Shown: in pieces, positions 1 to 5,250 of the stretch | Numbering within the stretch: position 1 is the stretch's first letter | Layout: the number at the start of each line of letters is the position of its first letter | Assembly: GCA_016199105.1 (NCBI GenBank) | Contig: JACQHI010000073.1 | Location: 1 to 5,250, forward strand | Length of the DNA stretch: 5,250 nucleotides | Direction: 5' to 3' | From: Lentisphaerota bacterium | GTDB lineage: Bacteria > Verrucomicrobiota > Kiritimatiellia > JAAZAB01 | The notes under the pieces: generated by a model | Seen by the model: only the letters and a program-made list of their open reading frames with translations | Databases searched by the model: none | Told to the model about the DNA's origin: nothing | Translations under genes and position numbers: made by a program

Positions 1-9
1 ATGAACCGC

Positions 10-34
10 GGCGCGCTCGGTTAGCGCGCCCTAC
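10..34 (-). repeat. REP-like palindrome with GTAG foot (first)
   Basis: A perfect 8-bp inverted repeat, GGCGCGCT at 10-17 and AGCGCGCC at 23-30, surrounds a 5-base loop. It is followed directly by CTAC at 31-34, so read on the minus strand it is a GTAG tetranucleotide leading into a stem-loop. This is the layout known for REP sequences processed by RAYT transposases. The stem differs from those of the two neighbouring palindromes, so it may belong to another REP class. It lies downstream of the minus-strand HAD unit and could also stabilise or end that transcript; no T-run is present. Confidence 0.5.
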
Positions 35-81
35 CTAGTACAGCGTTTCCATATCAACATTGCAGTTCTTATGTGTCCCCT

Positions 82-104
82 AGCCGACATGAAGTCGGCT
101 CTAC
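82..104 (-). repeat. REP-like palindrome, left half of a REPIN-like pair
   Basis: AGCCGAC at 82-88 pairs perfectly with GTCGGCT at 94-100 around a 5-base loop, and CTAC follows at 101-104. On the minus strand this reads GTAG and then a 7-bp hairpin, the known REP layout. It faces a second, very similar element at 134-156 in the opposite orientation, with 29 bases between the two GTAG feet. A small CTGC/GCAG hairpin sits in that spacer at 123-133. Confidence 0.6.
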
Positions 105-133
105 TGGGTCGATGAATCGGCCCTGCGATGCAG

Positions 134-156
134 GTAGAGCCGGTTTTACACCGGCT
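134..156 (+). repeat. REP-like palindrome, right half of a REPIN-like pair
   Basis: GTAG at 134-137 leads into AGCCGGT at 138-144, a 5-base loop, and ACCGGCT at 150-156, giving a perfect 7-bp stem. Compared with the element at 82-104, two base pairs of the stem have changed on both sides (A-T to G-C and C-G to T-A), so pairing is kept. The loops differ. Compensating change implies that the hairpin, not just the sequence, is what is recognised. The opposite orientation of the two copies matches REPINs. Confidence 0.6.
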
Positions 157-193
157 ATAGCCATTGCCACATTGTTTTGGAATCGATCTACTA

Positions 194-228
194 GAACCTA
201 CCACCCAACACCCATCACCTATAACCCC
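194..228 (-). repeat. degenerate heptanucleotide tandem repeat
   Basis: Read on the minus strand, five consecutive 7-mers are GGGGTTA, TAGGTGA, TGGGTGT, TGGGTGG and TAGGTTC, with a rough consensus T(A/G)GGTGN. The plus strand has no G from 195 to 240. The repeat begins inside the last codons and stop of the 84-residue gene and runs into its 3' flank. Similar short heptamer arrays are known from intergenic DNA of several bacteria; the degeneracy leaves open that it is only compositional. Confidence 0.4.
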
Positions 229-469
229 TCATCACCTTCCGGACCAGCGCAACCTTCAGCCATTCCACCCGCCGCGCCCAGGCGATCCGGAAACGCCCCG
301 CCAGATGCCACCCCCACAACCGCAGACAGCGCGCCGGTTCCGGCCCCCCCTTCAGGCTCTCGCGGGCGGCGGGAACCAGACGGTAGAGCAGCGCCTGCTT
401 GAACGACCGTCCGATTTCCGCGCCGTCCACATCACAGCGCCGTGTCATGACTGTTTTCAACTGGCTCAT
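215..469 (-). CDS. small basic protein of unknown function, coupled to the HAD gene
   Basis: I do not recognise this 84-residue product. Its ATG (469-467) overlaps the stop of the HAD gene as ATGA, with AAGGG just upstream, so translation is probably coupled and the two proteins probably work in one pathway. Third codon positions are strongly G/C, as in the HAD gene, which supports real coding. The protein is rich in Arg, Lys, Leu and Trp (for example LWGWHLAGRF and RVEWLKVALVRKV). It looks helical and amphipathic, with no signal peptide, clear membrane span or catalytic motif. The last residues and the stop lie in a heptamer repeat, so the C-terminus may have been altered by repeat growth. 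A reading frame continues upstream to 574, but that part overlaps the HAD gene and is unlikely to be used. It could also be a remnant of a longer gene. Confidence 0.6.
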   Translation of the reverse strand: MSQLKTVMTRRCDVDGAEIGRSFKQALLYRLVPAARESLKGGPEPARCLRLWGWHLAGRFRIAWARRVEWLKVALVRKVMRGYR

Positions 470-2535
470 AGACCCTTGATGAAATTCTTTAACCGATGGC
501 TGAAAGTGACTCCAGCATAAAGTAGATAAAACATGAGCCGCACAAACGGGATCGCGGCCGGTGGCAGATCCCACAGGCGCTTGAGTTTCCAGCTCACTTT
601 CGCCGGAGGTTTGTGCGCGCCGTCAAAATCGTCGAAATGGACCTTCCACCGCAGGGACTCGACTTCCGAGGCCCGCGGAAACGCCAGGCGCGCCGCCAGC
701 AGATGGTTCAGCCAGGGGCGGACGTCCTCGGACGAATACCCCAGGACGGTCACGCCCGCCGCATACTGTTCCGCCGCGTCCAACAGGCCCTGCTGCAAAG
801 GCGCGAAATAACGATCCTGCTCCATCTCTTCGCTGCGCTTGGGGTCGTCATCCGGATACAGCACAGGACTCACGCGCCCCGCTTTCTCCTCATAACCCGC
901 CGTACCGCCATGCGGCGCCCGGCAGGACTCCTCGATGACGTCCAGTGCGAACGTGACCAGGCTGCTGTAAAATTCGAAGCGCTCCCCGTCGAACAGGAAG
1001 CCCGTCACCGTGTTGTCCGGTTGGGTTGGAAAGGGAATGCCCCGCGTGGCGCCGAACAGAAAGCCGTGAAAACGGGGCTTGTCCGGCCGATGCCGGACCG
1101 CCTCATACAAAAAACGCTGGATCGTGCCCAGCCACCCCATGTCCACCACCGCCACGTCCGGCGCCTCGAAGAAGCGCTCCTGCTCCAGGTAGCGCTCCAG
1201 GAGCCGCCCGCGGGGCGCCGTCTGACGGCGGATTTCGGACTGGAACTCCGGATCGGACAACAGCGCGTCCAGCGCCTGGCGGTTCTCCATCGTCCAGTCC
1301 GGATAGATGGAATTCAACGCCGTTTCCGGGGTCAGGCGGAACCGGGCCAGGTGCGGGATCAGCGGCGCCAGATCGAGCCCGAATATCCGGGCCATATCCC
1401 GCATATCGCGATTGCCCGGCGGCAGCAGGGACAGGTACACATTCGCGTGCGTCAAACCCTGTTGCGCGCAGGTGGCGCCCGCCAACGCGAATCGGCTGAC
1501 ATACAGGTAGCGAACCTCCGGCGCGTCGCCGGCCGGAAAAAGCAGGGGCGCCAGCCGTTCCCAGACCTTCAGAAACGTGCCGCCCTCCCGCGAGAAGAAG
1601 TAAAGCCGATGCAGCTTCCGGGCCCGTGCCTGCTCGGCCAGGTACTGGACAAAGGCGCAGATGAGCGGCCCGAAAAAATTCCTTCCATGAATATAAAGAG
1701 GATCCCGCGGCTCGTTTTCCGCCTCCAGCGGCAGCATGAACTGCTGCAGGAGCCGGCCCTTCCAGAACGGGGATGCGCCCGCGGCGGCCTCGTACCGGCG
1801 ATAGACCGACTTCCGGAATTTCTCGTCGTCATCGTTCAATAAAACGGCGTGAAGGCCGGCCGCCTCGGCGCGCAGCCCGTCGGAGACCGCGTTGTCGCCG
1901 ATATGCAGCCAACGGGCCGGCTCATAGCCCTGCTCCCGGATCAGGCGCGCATAACCGGCGCCGGACGCCTTGGCGTGAAAGGTGTCGGCCGACGACACCA
2001 CCAGATCCACGTCCCGCAACACCCCGGCGCGATCCATCAGGCGGCGGACATGCTCCGACGGCAGGTACATATCGGTCATGACGACGATGGTTTTGCCCTG
2101 CTGATGGAGGCGTTGAACCATGTCCGCGATGGCCGGGCGGGCGACCAGCACGCGGCTTTCCAGGTCCAGCTCGTAGTCCGTGACCCGGCGCAGTTCCTCC
2201 GCCACGTTTTCCTTCCGGAACACCGCCTTGAGCATGCCCGTCATGAAATCCGGATACCGCGCCTCGGCGTCCGGGAAGGCCGCCCGGTTCCGTTCCCGTT
2301 GGGCCTTCTCGTGGAGATCGCGCAGCGCCTGGACCTCCTCCCAGCGGATGGCGTGGCCCGCCCGTTCCGCGGCCATTGCCACGAAGCGGGCCACGGCGGG
2401 CTTCAGGGAATCCGGGTCGGCCACCCGCCGGACGAGGAGCGTGTCGAACAGGTCCAGGGACACGACGGAGAAACGGGGCGCGATTTTCTCCACATGCCGG
2501 ACCAGCGACTGCGCGCTGGAAAACGTTGAAAGCAT
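466..2535 (-). CDS. COG5610-type two-domain protein with N-terminal HAD hydrolase
   Basis: The 689-residue product starts with a HAD-superfamily domain (about 22-235). The nucleophile motif is DLFDTL (Asp28, Asp31, Thr32), motif II is Thr154 in VVMTDMY, the motif III lysine is Lys189, and motif IV is GDNxxSD (Asp214, Asp219). Position +2 after Asp28 is Phe, not the Asp acid/base of ordinary HAD phosphatases; haloacid dehalogenases also carry an aromatic residue there, so the chemistry is uncertain. A second domain (about 280-540) holds FFSREG (313-318), YLYVSR (343-348) and VDMGWLGT (464-471), which I associate with COG5610 proteins, often encoded in surface-polysaccharide clusters. No signal peptide is seen; a hydrophobic patch near 660-677 precedes a basic tail. 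A role in modifying or assembling surface glycans is an inference. The ATG at 2535 has no Shine-Dalgarno site but lies 6 nt from a possible -10 element. The stop overlaps the start of the next gene. Confidence 0.88.
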   Translation of the reverse strand: MLSTFSSAQSLVRHVEKIAPRFSVVSLDLFDTLLVRRVADPDSLKPAVARFVAMAAERAGHAIRWEEVQALRDLHEKAQRERNRAAFPDAEARYPDFMTGMLKAVFRKENVAEELRRVTDYELDLESRVLVARPAIADMVQRLHQQGKTIVVMTDMYLPSEHVRRLMDRAGVLRDVDLVVSSADTFHAKASGAGYARLIREQGYEPARWLHIGDNAVSDGLRAEAAGLHAVLLNDDDEKFRKSVYRRYEAAAGASPFWKGRLLQQFMLPLEAENEPRDPLYIHGRNFFGPLICAFVQYLAEQARARKLHRLYFFSREGGTFLKVWERLAPLLFPAGDAPEVRYLYVSRFALAGATCAQQGLTHANVYLSLLPPGNRDMRDMARIFGLDLAPLIPHLARFRLTPETALNSIYPDWTMENRQALDALLSDPEFQSEIRRQTAPRGRLLERYLEQERFFEAPDVAVVDMGWLGTIQRFLYEAVRHRPDKPRFHGFLFGATRGIPFPTQPDNTVTGFLFDGERFEFYSSLVTFALDVIEESCRAPHGGTAGYEEKAGRVSPVLYPDDDPKRSEEMEQDRYFAPLQQGLLDAAEQYAAGVTVLGYSSEDVRPWLNHLLAARLAFPRASEVESLRWKVHFDDFDGAHKPPAKVSWKLKRLWDLPPAAIPFVRLMFYLLYAGVTFSHRLKNFIKGL

Positions 2536-2541
2536 TCAAGG

Positions 2542-2575
2542 ACGGTATCACGACCGGGCCGGGCGGGGGAATCAA
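2542..2575 (-). promoter_or_regulatory. possible promoter of the HAD gene
   Basis: On the minus strand a TTGATT (2575-2570) follows a run of seven T, and TACCGT (2547-2542) lies exactly 6 nt before the HAD ATG. The 22-nt spacing is too long for a normal sigma-70 promoter; using GATACC as the -10 shortens it to 20. If TACCGT is the -10 element, the transcript would start at or next to the ATG and be leaderless, in keeping with the absence of a Shine-Dalgarno site. Confidence 0.25.
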
Positions 2576-2683
2576 AAAAACGAACGCCATCAGGGCGGGA
2601 ATCCTGCCGCGCAGATAGCTCAGGCAGATCTCATAAATGAACAACCACCATGTCGGGACTGGCCTCGGCCAGGATGCAGGCAA

Positions 2684-3430
2684 TCATCCCGTGTCCATAT
2701 TGGATTCCAAACCCCACGGTTTAACCCAAATCATGGGGCATTTGTGTTCCAGTCCGACCTTGAAAACGGCGCGTTCCATGGGCGAGAGGAATCCGGAGAT
2801 AATGGCCTCACCCGGTTTGAGCGGCAACTTGACCTGCAAGGCAGACTGCCCGCGCGAGGCAAGAAAACCCAGTTTGGGCGCGTCCAGCAGCGCCTTGTTG
2901 CCGAGGTATTGCGGTTCGCCGCAATTCATCACGGCCTGATAATTCTGCGGGTTGAACCGGATGTAATTGCGGATGTTGGCTCGGGCGACATCATCGCGCG
3001 CCCTGACCTCGTAAAACCGGCCCTGCCACACATTTTCACCCACCGCCCGCGTGACGGCGCCCTTGTACGACCGCACGATGGTCGGCACCGACCCTGCCAC
3101 CGGTTTGCCGAATGTTTCCAGAGGGCCCCGGCCTGCCGTGGCCCTGTCGAGAAGGCACAGCAACCCATGCACATGGTTGGGCATCACGACGTGTTCGTCC
3201 ACGACGGCACGCGGGAAATGGGCCGGGATTTCGCGCCAGAACCTGTCGGCCACGGTTCCTGCGACATTCAGCGCCATCCGGCCGTTCACGACGGTTCCGA
3301 AGGCGGATTTCATCCCCTTTGTGCAAATCGTGAGGAAATACCAGCCGGGGCTGGTGAAATCCCAGCCCTGCATGCGGAGGTTCTTGCGACGGGGTGAGGT
3401 CTCGATGATATTTGCCTGGTTGTTTCGCAT
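2684..3430 (-). CDS. REP-associated tyrosine transposase (RAYT, Y1/HUH) with truncated DprA-like C-terminal domain
   Basis: This 248-residue protein cuts and joins single-stranded DNA by the Y1 HUH mechanism. The N-terminal part has RRKNLRMQGWDF, then YFLTICTKG (31-39), the HUH motif in VVMPNHVHGLL (His86, His88), WQGRFYE (135-141), and NYIRFNP (155-161), whose Tyr156 matches the catalytic Tyr of the E. coli RAYT. From about 183 a second domain follows, with KLGFLASRG and then AIISGFLSPMER, which resembles the Rossmann fold of DprA/Smf; such fusions occur in RAYT-like proteins. It ends at LESNMDTG, several tens of residues earlier than I would expect, so the fold is probably incomplete. I chose ATG 3430 because the frame upstream (to 3706) runs through a fragment of another gene and shows no family similarity; no good ribosome site is present. 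REP-like palindromes at the left end of the window are candidate substrates. Confidence 0.88.
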   Translation of the reverse strand: MRNNQANIIETSPRRKNLRMQGWDFTSPGWYFLTICTKGMKSAFGTVVNGRMALNVAGTVADRFWREIPAHFPRAVVDEHVVMPNHVHGLLCLLDRATAGRGPLETFGKPVAGSVPTIVRSYKGAVTRAVGENVWQGRFYEVRARDDVARANIRNYIRFNPQNYQAVMNCGEPQYLGNKALLDAPKLGFLASRGQSALQVKLPLKPGEAIISGFLSPMERAVFKVGLEHKCPMIWVKPWGLESNMDTG

Positions 3431-3489
3431 GGCAACAGTCACCGCGCCCACGGGAATGACGACAGCGAGAGAGGAATAATACGAGGATC

Positions 3490-3651
3490 GGTCACGGGCG
3501 CAAGGCCCTGTTCCAACGAACGAAGCAGCCGGGTAAAAGGCCAGCGCCGGAAGACAGGGGCCTGCAGCGTTTTTCCGCCCGTCCACCACGGATTCACAGA
3601 GCGGATATTTTCGGCCAGTTCCAGTGAAAAGGGACACTGAGTGGATTGCAT
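3490..3651 (-). pseudogene. N-terminal remnant of an AAA ATPase (AAA_14/DUF4143-like)
   Basis: Reading from ATG 3651, about 54 residues resemble the start of ATP-binding proteins of the AAA_14 type: ELAENIRSVNPWW, then PVFRRWPFTRLLRSLEQGL, then APVT. In that family this segment comes just before the Walker A loop (a GPRQVGKT-like sequence). Here the similarity ends after APVT at about 3490. The frame then runs through unrelated residues to a stop at 3439, with no Walker A or later motifs. The break lies 60 bases upstream of the RAYT start codon, so insertion of the transposase unit, or a deletion next to it, probably destroyed the gene. I see no remaining piece of the ATPase on the other side of the transposase. 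The family call rests on remembered motif layout. Confidence 0.5.
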
Positions 3652-3657
3652 GGGGCC

Positions 3658-3685
3658 ACGGTACACCCCTGGTAACGAAAATCAA
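3658..3685 (-). promoter_or_regulatory. possible promoter of the AAA ATPase remnant
   Basis: On the minus strand TTGATT (3685-3680) and TACCGT (3663-3658) are separated by 16 nt, an acceptable sigma-70 spacing, and the -10-like box lies 6 nt before ATG 3651. Transcription would start at or beside the ATG. If active, it would read through the dead ATPase fragment into the transposase gene. Confidence 0.35.
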
Positions 3686-3832
3686 CCCTGGTGTGATCCG
3701 GGGCACTGAAGGGGGGCGATGGAGCCGCAGCTCCGGCGCCTTCCCTCGAGGCCAAAACTTTGAAATTGAACCGAACCTCGTAAGAGGTAGACTGATGCCG
3801 AATTGAAAACAGGTGCACCCCGGATATCTGTC
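3686..3832. other. divergent intergenic region with two small hairpins
   Basis: This stretch separates the minus-strand ATPase remnant from the plus-strand binding-protein gene. It contains GGAGC-CGCA-GCTCC at 3721-3734 and ACCTC-GTAA-GAGGT at 3775-3788; the second has a GNRA-type loop if transcribed. Neither has a T-run that would make it a terminator. A TTGAAA at 3803-3808 with GATATC at 3823-3828 could be a weak plus-strand promoter, but the spacing is only 14. No coding similarity was recognised. Confidence 0.3.
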
Positions 3833-5250
3833 ATGAGCAAAACCGAAGACGCCGACCGGAAAACCCTCGCATTGGGTTCAGGATGCGGTCGAGAGGGGGC
3901 GGTGACCGCGCGGATGCTGGCGATCGGGTCCCTGCTGGCGATGGCGATCCTCATCGGGCTGCTCGTCCGGAAGCCGGAACCGCGGCCTTTGGCGCCGGCC
4001 CCCCTGGTCGTTTACTGCGCGGCGGGGATCAAGCCGCCGGTCGAGGCCGTCGCGCGGGAGTACGAGCAGGCCACTGGCGTGCCGATTCAGTTGCAATACG
4101 GCGGCTCGGGCACGCTGCTGAGCAACATCCGCGTGGCCAAGCGGGGCGATTTGTTCCTGGCCGCTGACGAGAGTTATATCGCCGCGGCGCGCGGGTTCGA
4201 GCTGCTCGACGAAGCGATTCCACTGGCGCGACAGCGTCCGGTCATCGCCGTCGCCAGGGGCAATCCCCTCCGCATCCGGTCGCTGGAGGACTTGTGGCGC
4301 GGCGACGTGCGCGTGGAACTGGCCAATCCCGACGCGACCTCCATCGGGCGCACGGTCCGGGAGTTGCTGCGGAACGCGGGACAGTGGGCGGAAGCGGAAA
4401 AACACATCACCGTCTTCAAGCCGACCGTCAACGAAGTGGCCAACGACGTGAAGATCGGCGCGGTGGACGCCGGCATCGTTTGGGACGCCACTGCCCGCCA
4501 GTATCCGGAGCTGGAGTTCGTGAGGGTTCCGCTGTTCGACACGGCCATGGAGACCGTCAGCATCGGCGTGCTGAAGTTCTCGCGACAGCCGGCAGCGGCC
4601 TTGCGGTTCGCGCGTTATCTCGGGGCGCGGGACAAGGGGTTGCGGCAATTCGCAAAGCATGCCTATGAGCCGGTGGACGGCGACCCATGGGCGGAAACGC
4701 CGGAGATCACGCTGTTCAGCGGCGCCATGCTGCGGCCCGCCATCGAGATGACGCTGAAGACATTCGAAGGCCGTGAAGGCTGCCGGATCACGACGGTCTA
4801 TAACGGCTGCGGCATCCTGACGGCCCAGATGAAGACGGGGGAGCGGCCCGACGGCTATTTCGCCTGCGACGTGTCGTTCATGAAACAAGTGGCCGATCTG
4901 TATCTCGATTCCGTGGAAGTGGTGAACAACGACCTGATGATCATTGTGCAAAAGGGCAACCCGCGCGGCATCCGCACCGTGGCGGACCTGCTGAAGCCCG
5001 GCTTGCGCGTCGGTCTGCCGCACCACGAGAAATCCGCCATGGGCCATATCGCCTGGAAGCTGCTGACGCAAATGAAGGTGTACGACGCGCTGGACCCGAA
5101 CTTGAAGGTGGAGTCGCCCACGGGCGATTTTCTCATCAATCAAATCCGGACCGGCTCGCTTGACGCCATCCTCGCCTGCCACAGCAATTTTGTCACGGTG
5201 CGCGATGTCCTGGACGCGATCCCCATCGAGCATCCGTTGGCGCACATGAC
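3833..5250 (+). CDS. membrane-anchored tandem ModA-like substrate-binding protein (3' end outside window)
   Basis: The frame is open from ATG 3833 to the right edge (472 full codons, no stop). A polar N-terminus is followed by one hydrophobic span (29-45) and a Pro-rich linker, so the rest should lie outside the membrane. Domain 1 (about 57-283) resembles ModA/WtpA-type anion-binding proteins: VVYCAAGIKPP (59-69), YGGSGTLLSNI (89-99), GDLFLAAD (105-112), LANPDATSIG (163-172) and VDAGIVWD (211-218). Trp217 stands where ModA has its molybdate-contacting Tyr. Domain 2 (from 291) repeats the pattern as LFSGAMLRP, YNGCGILTAQM, DGYFACD and LDAILACH. Four cysteines (317, 326, 345, 449) occur here, against one in domain 1. 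Molybdate, tungstate or another oxyanion is the likely ligand of domain 1; that of domain 2 is unknown. ABC permease and ATPase genes are expected downstream. Start choice: a GTG at 3902 with GAGAGG 5 nt upstream would give MTARMLAIGS, a neat signal anchor, and is a serious alternative. Confidence 0.85.
   Translation, partial: MSKTEDADRKTLALGSGCGREGAVTARMLAIGSLLAMAILIGLLVRKPEPRPLAPAPLVVYCAAGIKPPVEAVAREYEQATGVPIQLQYGGSGTLLSNIRVAKRGDLFLAADESYIAAARGFELLDEAIPLARQRPVIAVARGNPLRIRSLEDLWRGDVRVELANPDATSIGRTVRELLRNAGQWAEAEKHITVFKPTVNEVANDVKIGAVDAGIVWDATARQYPELEFVRVPLFDTAMETVSIGVLKFSRQPAAALRFARYLGARDKGLRQFAKHAYEPVDGDPWAETPEITLFSGAMLRPAIEMTLKTFEGREGCRITTVYNGCGILTAQMKTGERPDGYFACDVSFMKQVADLYLDSVEVVNNDLMIIVQKGNPRGIRTVADLLKPGLRVGLPHHEKSAMGHIAWKLLTQMKVYDALDPNLKVESPTGDFLINQIRTGSLDAILACHSNFVTVRDVLDAIPIEHPLAHM

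Noticed and set aside
1..24. Short ATG-to-TAG frame at the left edge
   Set aside because: Only seven codons, with no ribosome site, and it overlaps the REP-like palindrome.
613..1842. 409-codon plus-strand frame inside the HAD gene
   Set aside because: Antisense shadow of a confidently recognised gene. Its translation is low in motifs and rich in Arg, Gln and Pro, and nothing suggests overlapping coding.
2574..2620. Possible intrinsic terminator after the transposase (T-run on the minus strand)
   Set aside because: The seven T follow only a 4-bp stem (CGCC/GGCG) with four intervening bases, which is too weak to call. The T-run may instead be part of the HAD promoter.
1922..2683. 253-codon minus-strand frame starting after the RAYT stop and running into the HAD gene
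   Set aside because: Most of it overlaps the HAD gene in another frame and is Pro/Gly/Arg-rich. The first 50 residues look mildly hydrophobic but match nothing I recognise.
2180..3397. 405-codon plus-strand frame spanning the HAD and transposase genes
   Set aside because: It crosses two well-supported minus-strand genes and the gap between them, with no family similarity. It arises from high GC content.
3431..3706. In-frame N-terminal extension of the transposase up to 3706
   Set aside because: The extension passes out of frame through the ATPase remnant and shows no RAYT similarity. The family normally starts shortly before the RRK motif.
3872..3889. Possible lipobox at Cys18 of the binding protein
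   Set aside because: LGSGC lacks a preceding hydrophobic region and the -3 residue is Gly. The hydrophobic span lies after the Cys, so a lipoprotein signal is unlikely.
3878..5245. 455-codon open frame on the minus strand
   Set aside because: It lies antisense to the binding-protein gene, is full of Arg, His and Gln as expected for the complement of GC-rich coding DNA, and has no recognisable motif. The plus strand carries clear family motifs throughout.

Overview
The window is bacterial, GC-rich (roughly 60% by eye) and looks like an accessory chromosomal region. Recognisable Shine-Dalgarno sites are scarce. Two features suggest, without proving, a PVC-type bacterium (Kiritimatiellota, Verrucomicrobiota or Planctomycetota): a REP-associated transposase fused to a DprA/Smf-like domain, and a membrane-anchored protein with two tandem periplasmic-binding domains.

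Bases 1-230 hold no gene but are dense in repeats. There are three short palindromes, each with a GTAG foot, typical of REP elements. Two of them face each other as a REPIN-like pair and differ by compensating base-pair changes. A degenerate heptanucleotide tandem repeat follows at 194-228. On the minus strand from 2535 down to 215 is a two-gene unit: a 689-residue protein with an N-terminal HAD phosphatase-like domain and a C-terminal domain of the COG5610 type, then an 84-residue basic protein of unknown function that starts on the HAD stop codon (ATGA overlap).

Upstream of that unit, also on the minus strand, is a RAYT-family Y1/HUH transposase (2684-3430). Its C-terminal DprA-like domain stops early. 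Directly upstream (3490-3651) lies what looks like the N-terminus of an AAA ATPase, cut off before its Walker A loop. The transposase, truncated domain and beheaded ATPase together point to a site of insertion and decay.

From 3833 to the right edge, on the plus strand, runs an incomplete gene for a membrane-anchored tandem ModA-like binding protein. It has no stop codon inside the window. Its first domain resembles molybdate/tungstate-type binding proteins; its second has a changed, cysteine-rich pocket. ABC transporter permease and ATPase genes would be expected just beyond the edge. The ATPase remnant and the binding protein diverge from a shared intergenic region. There are two candidate minus-strand promoters with the same -10-like hexamer exactly 6 nt before an ATG, which hints at leaderless transcripts.
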